Shown here in pieces: positions 18,158-26,200 of a DNA stretch of 64,000 nt. A program made the position numbers and the translations under genes. How positions within the stretch are numbered: position 1 is the first letter of the stretch; every line of letters begins with the position of its first letter. Source of the DNA: Terriglobales bacterium (GTDB lineage: Bacteria > Acidobacteriota > Terriglobia > Bryobacterales > Bryobacteraceae); the NCBI GenBank assembly GCA_027485675.1, contig JAIXQP010000023.1:62001-126000 (forward strand), given 5' to 3'. Under the pieces are notes generated by a model. That model did no database searches and was not told the DNA's origin. It worked only from the letters and a program-made list of their open reading frames with translations.

Positions 18158-18735
18158 AACTTGTTCTCCGTTCCCGCCCGCAGCCGGACTATGTTTCCCC
18201 GGTGCCGCCAGATGATGAACACCCCGCCCACCAGCGCCGCCGCGACAATCCAGTCCGACGGATGGTCAATCATCCACACCGCCACCGGCGCCAGCGCCGC
18301 GCCGATAATCGAACCCAGCGAGACGTACCGCGTCCGCCATACCGTGGCCGCGAACACCACCGTAATCGCCAGCAGCGGCAGCGGGGCCAGATAGAGGAAC
18401 GCACCCACGAAGCTCGCCACCGCCTTGCCGCCCTGGAACTTCAAAAACACGGGAAACGCGTGGCCGAAAATCACGGTCAACCCCGCCAGCGCCAGCCACA
18501 TCGGTTCGGCGGAGCCGTACTGCGCCATCAACCAAACCGCCAGCCAACCCTTCCCGATGTCCAGCACCAGCGTGCCGATGCCGATCAGCTTCCCGGAGGT
18601 CCGCGCCACGTTGGTTGCGCCGATATTGCCGCTGCCCATCGCCCGCACGTCCTGGCCGGTCTTCCACCGCACCAACAGATATCCGAACGGCACCCCACCC
18701 AACAGGTAAGCCACCACCAGCCACAGGAAAGTCAT
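18154..18735 (-). CDS. plsY: Glycerol-3-phosphate acyltransferase PlsY
   Basis: 193 residues with five to seven membrane helices. Motif 1 is GSGNIGATNVAR (residues 34-45), motif 2 around GHAFPVFLKFQGGKAVA (phosphate and acyl-phosphate binding), and motif 3 near WRTRYVSLGSI. PlsY transfers an acyl group from acyl-phosphate to sn-glycerol-3-phosphate in the inner membrane, using GpsA's product. Both flanks overlap by 4 nt (ATGA with thpR upstream, GTGA with gpsA downstream), so the order is thpR-plsY-gpsA on one transcript. The partner plsX is not in the window. Confidence 0.96.
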   Translation of the reverse strand: MTFLWLVVAYLLGGVPFGYLLVRWKTGQDVRAMGSGNIGATNVARTSGKLIGIGTLVLDIGKGWLAVWLMAQYGSAEPMWLALAGLTVIFGHAFPVFLKFQGGKAVASFVGAFLYLAPLPLLAITVVFAATVWRTRYVSLGSIIGAALAPVAVWMIDHPSDWIVAAALVGGVFIIWRHRGNIVRLRAGTENKL

Positions 18736-19271
18736 CCCAGCGGAAACTCCTTGATCTTTTGATACACCGAACCCCGGGCCTCCGCCCGGCTCACATACAG
18801 CCAGAACGATTCCACGCGCAATTGCCCAAACTCAATCGACGGCAGTTCACTGATCGCCTGCCGCAGCGCCGAAACCGGCTCACTCATCCGGATCCGCGCC
18901 AGCGTCAAATGCGGCGAGTACCTCTTGGTCTCTTTCGCCACCCCCAGCCGCGCGCACGCTCCGTCGGTCTGTTCGTGTAAGTCGCCCAACTCTTCCGGCG
19001 CCGCCACCCCGGCAAACAGCACCCGCGGCTGATGCGGATTCGGGTACCATCCCAGGCCCCGGACCTCCACCGAAAACGGGGGCACCCGCACCGTCGCCAA
19101 CTCCTTCTCGATTCCAGCCAGATCCGCCCAATCGCCAATGAATTTGGTCGTAATATGCCAGTTATCCGGCGGGCTCCACTGGATCGAAGCCGTTGGTTCC
19201 AACACGCCCACCAGCTCCGTCAACCTTTCGCGGATCTCGGCCGGCACGGCAATCGCGGTGAACAAGCGCAT
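18732..19271 (-). CDS. thpR: RNA 2',3'-cyclic phosphodiesterase (2'-5' RNA ligase family)
   Basis: 179 residues. Two catalytic HxT motifs of the 2H phosphoesterase family are present: H39-I-T41 (NWHITTKF) and H121-L-T123 (HLTLARI). MRLFTAIAVP at the start and FSVEVRGLGWYPNP in the middle are typical of LigT/ThpR. The enzyme opens 2',3'-cyclic phosphates at RNA ends; reverse ligation occurs in vitro. It starts the lipid operon with plsY and gpsA and is divergent from a DNA glycosylase gene only 23 bp away, so the two promoters must overlap. Confidence 0.92.
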   Translation of the reverse strand: MRLFTAIAVPAEIRERLTELVGVLEPTASIQWSPPDNWHITTKFIGDWADLAGIEKELATVRVPPFSVEVRGLGWYPNPHQPRVLFAGVAAPEELGDLHEQTDGACARLGVAKETKRYSPHLTLARIRMSEPVSALRQAISELPSIEFGQLRVESFWLYVSRAEARGSVYQKIKEFPLG

Positions 19272-19294
19272 CGTGATAACTTTCTAGTCTAGCG

Positions 19295-19810
19295 TTGATT
19301 GCCCTTCCGGAAAGCTTCTACATGCGCGACACCGTCACGGTGGCCCGGGCTCTGCTGGGCAAGACGCTCGTGCACGGCGAACGCGCCGGCCGCATCGTCG
19401 AGGTGGAAGCCTACCTGGGCGCCGAAGACCTCGCTGCCCACGCCAGCCGCGGCCTCACGCCCCGCACCCGCGTCGTCTTCGGTCCGCCCGGCCGGGCGTA
19501 CGTTTATCTGAACTACGGCATCCACGAATGCCTCAATGTCGTCGCGGAGCCGGAAGGGGTCCCCGGCTGCGTCCTCATCCGGGCGCTGTCTCCCCTCTCT
19601 GGGCTCTCCGGCCGCCTGGACGGCCCCGGCCGTCTCACCAAGGCCATGGGCATCGACCGGCGCTTCTACGGCCATCCCTTCTGGCAAGCGCCCCTCCGGA
19701 TCCTGGATGCGCCGCCACCCGCCGAGCCGGTGGCCGTGACCCCCCGCATCGGCATCACGCAGTGTGCCGATTGGCCGCTGCGTTTCCTCCTCGACAAACT
19801 ACGGGGCTGA
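19295..19810 (+). CDS. DNA-3-methyladenine glycosylase, AAG/MPG family
   Basis: 171 residues, shorter than the usual 185-205 but with core motifs. The homologous N-terminus LPESFYMRDTVTVARALLGK forces the TTG start at 19295. RIVEVEAYLG contains the catalytic Glu (E38) that activates water; RVVFGPPGRAYVYLNYGIHECLNVV forms the DNA-binding and Tyr-intercalation region; GPGRLTKAMGID is the conserved glycine/arginine loop. It removes alkylated purines to begin base-excision repair. The C-terminus RIGITQCADWPLRF matches the family ending, so the gene is complete. Stop codon lies in the stem of a hairpin. Confidence 0.93.
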   Translation: MIALPESFYMRDTVTVARALLGKTLVHGERAGRIVEVEAYLGAEDLAAHASRGLTPRTRVVFGPPGRAYVYLNYGIHECLNVVAEPEGVPGCVLIRALSPLSGLSGRLDGPGRLTKAMGIDRRFYGHPFWQAPLRILDAPPPAEPVAVTPRIGITQCADWPLRFLLDKLRG

Positions 19811-19833
19811 GCCTTTTCGGTCGATCAGCCCCG
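19802..19833 (+). terminator. Hairpin enclosing the stop codon of the DNA glycosylase gene
   Basis: Perfect 9-bp arms at 19802-19810 and 19825-19833 with a 14-nt loop; the TGA stop is the last triplet of the left arm. No T run follows on the plus strand, so it may work as a 3'-end stabiliser or rho-assisted stop rather than a classic intrinsic terminator. The remaining 130 bp up to the next gene (19834-19963) show no further recognisable feature. Confidence 0.4.
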
Positions 19834-19963
19834 CACTGGCGCGACGGAATCAGCCTCCGAAATCTCCGACGCCGTCACTCTTCTAACGTGCCATATCGCG
19901 CACGACCTTGAATAGAGGCGTAAGACGAATTAGTACTGGGATAGAGGCTCAATACTGAGGGAG

Positions 19964-20467
19964 TCAGTTCCGGCTGACTACCGGCTCCCGGCGTCCGTGC
20001 AACGGCCGGAATACCCCCCGGCCACAAACCGCCACCCCGGCTTGCAGCATCGCCGAAAGCAGATTGAACAGTAGTCCGTATATCACCTGCTCGCTCACGC
20101 TCTGCCGCCCCGGCAGCTTGAAGCCCGGCGGCAACTCCTTGGCCAGCCGCAACCGCACCCCTTCGAGTTCCAACTGTCCCCGCGGACCCCGCTTGTTCCC
20201 CACGCTGATCGGCGTCTGCAACACGTTCCCCGTCGCGCCGTCGATGTAAAACTGACAACGCGAAAACCAGCCCAAATTCGCCGGTTCCGCCGCGTCAAAC
20301 ACCAACAAGGGAACCTGCCGCTCCGTCGCCGTCAAATCAAGCGTCAGCGCGAGCGAAGTCTCCTCAATCGTCACCGCAAACCCCGCCTGCTGGCACACCT
20401 GGGTCAGCTGTTCGAGATCGTATTCGAGCAAGAGGAGCCGGTGCTTTCCGGCCTGAAGCAACTGCAT
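19964..20467 (-). CDS. Hypothetical protein, possible PilZ-like or DUF beta-rich domain
   Basis: 167 residues, family not recognised. No signal peptide. Residues 1-75 have alternating hydrophobic/charged strands (LLLLEYDLEQLTQVCQQAGF, LALTLDLTATERQVPLLVFD). Residues 75-115 include FYIDGATGNVLQTPISVGNKRGPRG. Residues 118-150 are helix plus a hydrophobic stretch (EQVIYGLLFNLLSAMLQAGVAV). Start ATG is 6 nt after the stop of a 39-codon membrane microprotein on the same strand (20474-20593), so the two probably share a transcript. PilZ-like fold is only a weak guess from strand pattern. No function is claimed. Confidence 0.5.
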   Translation of the reverse strand: MQLLQAGKHRLLLLEYDLEQLTQVCQQAGFAVTIEETSLALTLDLTATERQVPLLVFDAAEPANLGWFSRCQFYIDGATGNVLQTPISVGNKRGPRGQLELEGVRLRLAKELPPGFKLPGRQSVSEQVIYGLLFNLLSAMLQAGVAVCGRGVFRPLHGRREPVVSRN

Positions 20468-20473
20468 GGCTCT

Positions 20474-20593
20474 TTATTGTAGCCGGAGCACGTGCGCCAG
20501 CGCCGCAATCACAATGCAAATCGTCACGTGCGCGATCATTCCGTAGTGGAGCCAATGCCGCGTATACCGGATTACGTCGTGTACTAAGGTCAC
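20474..20593 (-). CDS. 39-residue membrane microprotein, upstream partner of a hypothetical gene
   Basis: GTG-initiated frame found by reading the gap; an in-frame TGA lies two codons upstream, so this is the only plausible start. The peptide begins MTLVHDVIRYTRHWLHYG, followed by a clean hydrophobic segment MIAHVTICIVIAALAHVL and the end RLQ-stop. A basic/aromatic N-terminus then one membrane helix is a typical single-pass microprotein. Its stop is 6 nt from the ATG of the next gene, a spacing expected for an operon. A competing 78-codon frame on the same bases (20364-20600) has no protein-like character. Function unknown. Confidence 0.4.
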   Translation of the reverse strand: MTLVHDVIRYTRHWLHYGMIAHVTICIVIAALAHVLRLQ

Positions 20594-20693
20594 ACTTCAC
20601 TCTGGCCCGCCGCTCCGCCTTTGAGAATAGGACCGGGTAGGGTGTTCGTCCTATGACTGCCGAACTTCGGTCCCAGTACTCTACCCTATAAGA

Positions 20694-21683
20694 ATGCGTC
20701 CCGTCCTCCTCTCGCTTCTCCCTCTCGCCCTGCTAGCGCAGGCTCCCGCTCCCGCCCCCGCGCACGATCACCGGGGCGATCAAATCCTCAAATCCATCGA
20801 CAACTACATGTGGCACCTGAAACTCGGCGACATCGCCGAGGTCGACCAGGTCGCCTACACCTCCACCCCGCCCCACTATGAAGCCAATCCCACCGGCCAG
20901 GGCGCCGGCAACGACATGATCGTCTACGCCTATACCTTCATCCCGAAGAAGCTCGACCGGACCCGCAAACACCCTTCGCTCGTCTACGTCCACGGCGGCG
21001 TGCACAGCAACCTGCAAAGCGGCGGCTCGGCCAACGGCGCGCACATCATCCGGGAGCTCCTCGAACTCGGCTATACCGTCATCGCCCCGGACTACCGCGG
21101 CTCCACTGGCTATGGCGCCGGCTACTACAACCGCATCGACTACGGCGGCCGCGAGAATGACGATGTCCACGCGGCCCGCGCCTGGCTGCTTGAACGCTAT
21201 AGCTTTCTCGACCCCGCCAAGGTCGGCATTCTCGGCTGGAGCCATGGCGGCATGATCACCCTGATGACCATCTTCCAGCACCCCAAGGACTACGCCGTTG
21301 CCTACGCCGGCGTGCCCGTCAGCGACCTCGTCGCCCGCCTCGGCTACAAAGCCGAGTCCTACCGGGCGATCTTCAGTGCGAAAAGCCACGTGGGCAAGAC
21401 CGTCGACGAGGACGTGCAGGCCTACCTGAAACGGAGCCCGTTCAACTACGCCGCCAAGCTCGAAACGCCGCTCTGGATTGACGGCAACACGATTGATGAG
21501 GATGTGAACGTCCTTGAAGTCCGCCGCATGATCGACGCCCTGAAGGCAGCCGGGAAAACGTTCGAATCGAAGATCTGGGAAGGCGCGCCGGGCGGTCACC
21601 ATTTCAATCGGATCGACACCAAACCGGCCCGGGACTCCCGCGCCGAAATCTGGCGCTTCCTCGGCCAGCACCTTAAGCGGTAG
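20694..21683 (+). CDS. Exported S9-type prolyl oligopeptidase family alpha/beta hydrolase
   Basis: 329 residues. Signal peptide at 1-22 (LLSLLPLALLAQAPAPAPA). The alpha/beta-hydrolase core starts near 75: HPSLVYVHGGVHSN (oxyanion hole), YTVIAPDYRGSTGYGAGYYN, VHAARAWLLERYSFLDPAKVGILG, and the nucleophile elbow GWSHGG with Ser near residue 183. The acid is probably in DGNTIDEDVN and the His in GGHHFNR near 309. The DYRGSTGYG and GWSHGG pattern is that of peptidase S9 catalytic domains; the propeller domain is missing. Substrate unknown (peptide or ester). Convergent with the kinase gene, overlapping 11 nt. Confidence 0.85.
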   Translation: MRPVLLSLLPLALLAQAPAPAPAHDHRGDQILKSIDNYMWHLKLGDIAEVDQVAYTSTPPHYEANPTGQGAGNDMIVYAYTFIPKKLDRTRKHPSLVYVHGGVHSNLQSGGSANGAHIIRELLELGYTVIAPDYRGSTGYGAGYYNRIDYGGRENDDVHAARAWLLERYSFLDPAKVGILGWSHGGMITLMTIFQHPKDYAVAYAGVPVSDLVARLGYKAESYRAIFSAKSHVGKTVDEDVQAYLKRSPFNYAAKLETPLWIDGNTIDEDVNVLEVRRMIDALKAAGKTFESKIWEGAPGGHHFNRIDTKPARDSRAEIWRFLGQHLKR

Positions 21684-22608
21684 GCGCCGTCCGCCTCCCT
21701 TGCTCCCACGCCCGCAGATCGTCCAGCATCGCCCGGACGGATGGGTACCTTCCCGCCACGTCCGGGCTCACCGCCCGCTGGACGATCTCCGCGAGCCACG
21801 GGTCTGCCCCTTCCGCGGTCAGTTCGGCCAGCAGCGCTCCCAGCCCGTACACATCGGTCAATTCGGAGATCGGCTCCCCCGCCAACTGCTCGGGGGCGGC
21901 ATAGGCCGGGGTTAAGGCGATCGACCGGCTCTCCTCGTTGCTCTCCTCCCCGCGGTCCAACAGTTTCGCGATGCCGAAGTCCAGCAGCTTCGGCTGGCCG
22001 CTCGCGGTCACCAGCACGTTGCTCGGCTTCAAATCGCCATGGACAACCTGGTTTTCGTGCGCGTACGCCACGGTCTCCGCCACCGCCCGCAACAGCTTCA
22101 CCCGCTCGGCGAGGATCCGCCCGCTCCGCTCCCATTCCGAAAGCGGTGTGCCTTCGATGTACTCCATCACCAGATACGGCTCTCCCGATGGCGTCCGTCC
22201 GCCGTCCAGAAACCGGGCGATGCCCGGGTGGTCGAGGCGCGAGAGTATCTGCCGCTCATCGAGAAACCGCTTGAGCAGGCCGGCGCCGCCCCATCGCATG
22301 CACTTCACGGCCAGGGTACGGCCGAACCCCTCGGCCAGGTAAACCGTTCCCATCCCGCCGCTGCCCAAACGCCGCAGCACCCGGTACGGGCCCAACCGCT
22401 CCGGCAAAACCTCCTCCCAAAACAGACCCAGGCTGCTTTCGGCCTCGTCAAACCACGAGAAAGCCTGTCCCTCCTCGCGAAGCATGCCGAGCAGCGTCGA
22501 GGCCAGTTCCTCATCGCCTCCGCACTCGCGCGCAAGAAACGCCGGCCACTCCCCGGCCGGCCGCGCCCGGGCGGCGTGGAACAACTCATCCAACCGGGTG
22601 AGACTCAT
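21673..22608 (-). CDS. Soluble Ser/Thr protein kinase with non-RD catalytic loop
   Basis: 311 residues. N-terminal module at 1-60 (ARPAGEWPAFLARECGGDEEL...) is the short helical region seen before kinase domains in Acidobacteria and Planctomycetes. Kinase domain at about 72-300: Gly loop LGSGGMGTVYLAEG, K102 in VK, catalytic loop H190-G191-D192-LKPSN, DFG at 210-212, APE in AYAAPEQLAGEP. HGD in place of HRD marks a non-RD kinase, usually meaning no activation-loop phosphorylation. No membrane helix and no C-terminal sensor, unlike the two kinases at 57.6 and 61 kb. Its start lies inside the end of the sigma gene (23-nt overlap), so it probably phosphorylates that sigma. Confidence 0.9.
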   Translation of the reverse strand: MSLTRLDELFHAARARPAGEWPAFLARECGGDEELASTLLGMLREEGQAFSWFDEAESSLGLFWEEVLPERLGPYRVLRRLGSGGMGTVYLAEGFGRTLAVKCMRWGGAGLLKRFLDERQILSRLDHPGIARFLDGGRTPSGEPYLVMEYIEGTPLSEWERSGRILAERVKLLRAVAETVAYAHENQVVHGDLKPSNVLVTASGQPKLLDFGIAKLLDRGEESNEESRSIALTPAYAAPEQLAGEPISELTDVYGLGALLAELTAEGADPWLAEIVQRAVSPDVAGRYPSVRAMLDDLRAWEQGRRTAPTA

Positions 22609-23179
22609 CGCTGCGGCCTCCGTGAAGATGTTGATACAGCCAGGCGCGCGCCGTATCCCAGCCGCGCTTTACGGTGGCCGTCGAGATGTCCAGCGCCTCC
22701 GCCGTCTCCTCCACGGTCAAACCCCCAAAAAATCGGCACTCCACGATCTGCAGCAGCCGTGGCTCCCGCGCTCCGAGTTCCGACAGCGCTTCGTCCAGCG
22801 CCAGCAGTTCCACACTCTTCTGTTCGCTGATGCGGGTCTGCTCCCGCAACTCCACCCGCTGTAAACCCCCGCCCCGCTTGGCCCGCTGCAAGTGTCTGGC
22901 GTGGTCCACCAGCACGTTCCGCATCGCCACCGAGGCGAAATAGAAGAAGTGAGCCCGGCTGGCCCAGGGCTCACTGTGACCGGCCGACAGATGCAGAAAC
23001 ACCTCGTGGACCAGGCTGGTTGTATTGGGAGCGTCCTTCCCGCGCCACTGCCATCGGCGGCGGTGGGCGATCCGTCGCAACTCCTCATACACGACCGGCA
23101 AAAGCTCCTCGGCGGCGCCGCGGTCTCCCTGCGCAAACGCCGTCAGCAGCGCCGTCAGGTTTTCCGGGGCTGTGTCCAT
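22586..23179 (-). CDS. ECF-like sigma factor of the kinase-linked (TIGR02999-like) group
   Basis: 197 residues from the ATG at 23179; the longer frame from 23236 would begin upstream of the likely promoter. Region 2: AAEELLPVVYEELRRIAHRR, TTSLVHEVFLHLSAG, ASRAHFFYFASVAMRNVLVDHARH. Region 4: GAREPRLLQIVECRFFGGLTVEETAEALDISTATVKRGWDTARAWL. LVHEVFL(R/H)L plus ECRFFGGLTVEE are hallmarks of the ECF-like family abundant in Solibacter and Planctomycetes. It has no anti-sigma neighbour; the downstream overlapping kinase is the likely regulator, as in ECF/kinase pairs such as EcfP-PknT of Vibrio. Confidence 0.9.
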   Translation of the reverse strand: MDTAPENLTALLTAFAQGDRGAAEELLPVVYEELRRIAHRRRWQWRGKDAPNTTSLVHEVFLHLSAGHSEPWASRAHFFYFASVAMRNVLVDHARHLQRAKRGGGLQRVELREQTRISEQKSVELLALDEALSELGAREPRLLQIVECRFFGGLTVEETAEALDISTATVKRGWDTARAWLYQHLHGGRSDESHPVG

Positions 23180-23192
23180 GTGGGTTTGAGAG

Positions 23193-23221
23193 AGTATACA
23201 TGGCCCAGCCCCTTGTCTGAA
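23193..23221 (-). promoter_or_regulatory. Sigma70-like promoter for the sigma-kinase operon
   Basis: On the minus strand, TTCAGA (23221-23216) and TATACT (23198-23193) are separated by 17 bp. The -10 is five of six to consensus and ends 13 nt before the ATG at 23179, predicting a leader of only about six bases. It sits just after the stop of the upstream giant gene, allowing independent expression of the sigma-kinase pair. Confidence 0.5.
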
Positions 23222-23232
23222 TGCGGAGTGCG

Positions 23233-26200
23233 TCACTTGATTTCGATCGACCGCGCCTCAATCTGCGCTCCGATGACGAGTCCCAGGCTCAACCCCGGAG
23301 CCTGGAACGGGGTCACCTGCCCGGCCGACCGGAAACTGAACAGACCCAGCAGTCCAAACTTCCCGCCCAGGTCCCCGGTTCCCTGCACCGCCGGCAGGTT
23401 CGCCATGGCGGCAGCCGGAACCGTGAAGCTCCCGCTATCCGATGGCGCCATGCACAGGAAGCCGCTGCTGGCCTTGTTGGCCTGATCGGTGCCGTAGCCC
23501 AACACCAGCACGCTCTCGCCGGCGGTGCCTCCCGTCCAGTCCACGCGGAACGGAGTCTTCCGGTCGATTACCCCCAGTTGGGTCCGATTCGTCCAACTGA
23601 TGGGCGGCCGCAGCGTGATGCTGGCGTTAAACGCGCCCACATCCGGGCCGCCTGTGCCGGCGATCGTGAACGTTCCGGCATCGAGCGGCACCATCGCCGG
23701 CGTGCCCGGCAGCGGGATGCTGCCCCCCAGGAGCCCCAGATAGGTGCCGTTGGTCGAACGCTCCAGATTCGCCGTCCGTCCGGACGAACTCACCCGCAGC
23801 ATCGCCCCGGCATCGAGCATCTTCGCGGCGCCCGTCGTCTGCAGCGGGCCGCCAAAGGCGCCCCCGAGCAGTTCGGAGATGTCCCGAACTCCCGCAAACG
23901 CCTGGCAGGTGCCCACCGGCGGCATCGACGTCAGCATGTTGAAGCCCAGGTCACCCGCCGCCGTCACTTCCGGGAACGCCGCTACCCCTAGATCGGCGTC
24001 GAGCTTCTGCTCTCCGGTCGATGCCGAGTTGATCGTCGCCGAAAGGCGCGTGAGCATTACCACCCCCACCTTGCCCCCGGTCGAGGTAATCGTCGACGCC
24101 GGATTCGTCACGTCCTGGCAAGTCTGTCCGTTCGGCTCGATGGCCATGGTGACCACGTTGCTCCACACGTCGCCCGCCTTCACCTGCACGGGCACGTAGC
24201 AGCCCTGCGGCGCATCGTCCGGCACCTCGGCCACAATCTGGTCGACGCCGGAGCAGCACGGCGCCCGCCCATTGTAGAGCAGCCTCGCCGGCTTGCCGCC
24301 GATGGTCATCTCAAACGGGAAGGGCAGGTTGCCGGCCGGCGGCGCCACGTTGTCGGGAGCCGCAATCGGTCCCGCGCCCGTGCCCCAGAGAATGATCACC
24401 TGCCGCGGCTTCGCCGAAGCCGAACGGGTGTTCAACGGCTGCTCCAACTGCGTCTGGAAGTTCTGAATGATGCCCGGCCCCCGGCCCTGGCTCGTCGCGA
24501 AGATCCCGAAGTTGTGCTGCGCAATCCGCACGGGCACCGCCCGGCTGGCGTTGCCGTTATAGGTGACGATCATCTCGGCGTTGCCCAGCGGGGCGTTCGA
24601 CGGGATGATGCCGTTAATCTGGGTGTTCGACGTGAACACCAGATAGCAGTCCACCGTCCGAGTCCCCTGCCTGATCTGCACTCGCGTGCCACCCAAATTG
24701 ACCGGCAGCGGGAACTGTTCGGCCTGCTGCGGCGGCGTGGGACCAACGCCCGACGCAAAGATCGTGAAAAACGATCCTTGCGCCAACGCGCCGCCCGGCA
24801 GCGACGGCGGGATGCCGCTGGCCGAGTTCACAATACCGTTCTCCGTTACGGTCGGCGTACCCGGAATGGAGCCCGCCTCCTGGGTCAGCGTAAACGTCTG
24901 CCCGTTCACGGTCATGGTCGCCGTGCGCACCGCGGCCGTCGGGTTGGGATCGACCGTGTACGGAAGCCGGCCCGGTCCCGTTCCCGACGAGGGCGTCCCG
25001 GCCTTTAGCCACGCATCATTGCTCCGCGCCGTCCATGCGCACGCCGGCGTCGTGGCGCTGATCAGAATGCTGCTGCTCCCGCCGCCCGGGCCAATCCGCG
25101 CCGTCGTTGGGGAGATCGTAATGCTGCAACTGCTGCCCGCAGCCTGCACGATCGTGTGGACCTGCGCCGCGGTGATCACCCGGCCCGTGCGCGTCACCGG
25201 ATCCGGGTTCGGCGAAACGATATAGTCCACCGCTCCCGATCCGCGCCCGTTCGCATTCCGGACCGCTGTGACCCGCACCCACGGCACTTCACTATGCGCA
25301 TTCCACGCGCAGGTATCCGCCGTCGTTACCCGGATGATTCCCGTCGACTGCGCCGGCGGCGGCGCTGCCGAAAGCGGGGTGACGAAGTAGTTGCAACCCG
25401 GCGTCACCGCCCATCCCACGCCGGTCGGGTTACCCCCGCCCGAGCCCTGACAGGCCGAAACCCGCCGTGTCCCCTGGCCGGTCCTCGTCCCTGCCGTGAC
25501 CACGATGGAGACATCCGCTTCGCGGCTCGGATCGGCCGGCGTATACGAGACTTCACACGTGCTGGTAATGTTCGACGCGACCGACTGCAGCAAGGCCTGC
25601 AACTCGGCTGAGGTGGCGCCCCGCGAAAACGTGCCGCCCGTCTCGGACGCCATGCGCTGCAACACCGTATCGTTGATGCCCGAGCCGAATCCCACCGCAT
25701 AGATCGCCGCCTGCGCCGCCTTGGCGCCCGCGATGGCTTCGTCGATCGTCTTGCCGCTGACGTTATTCGATCCGTCGGTCATCAGCACCATCACGCGCCG
25801 TCCCGGCATGGTGCCCAGGTCCTGCGCCGCGTTGAAAGCCGCTTGATACAACGCCGTGCTGCCGCCGATCGAAAGGCTGTTGATCGCCGTGATCGCCAAC
25901 TGCTTGTTCGTGGTGAACGCCTGCTTCTTCGTCACCAGGGAATCAAAGTTGTAGACCGCCACCTGATCACTCGCCCCCAGCGAATTCACCAGGCTCACCG
26001 CCGCCGCCTTTTCGTTGGTCAGGTCCGTCGTACTCAGCGACCCGCTCGTGTCGATCACAATCGCCACGGCCGCGCCGGAACCCGCCGAGCCGCTTCCCCC
26101 GGAACTGCTGCACGTGACGTTCACGGGCCGCGCGACCTGATTCTCCGTCAAGGCAAAGTTCGACGAGTTCAGGCCCGTCACCGCCTGTCCGGAGCCGTCC

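Noticed and set aside
19875-20258. 127-codon minus frame overlapping the hypothetical gene at 19964
   Set aside because: Arg/Gly-rich shadow; the 19964-20467 frame has better strand/helix pattern and operon spacing.
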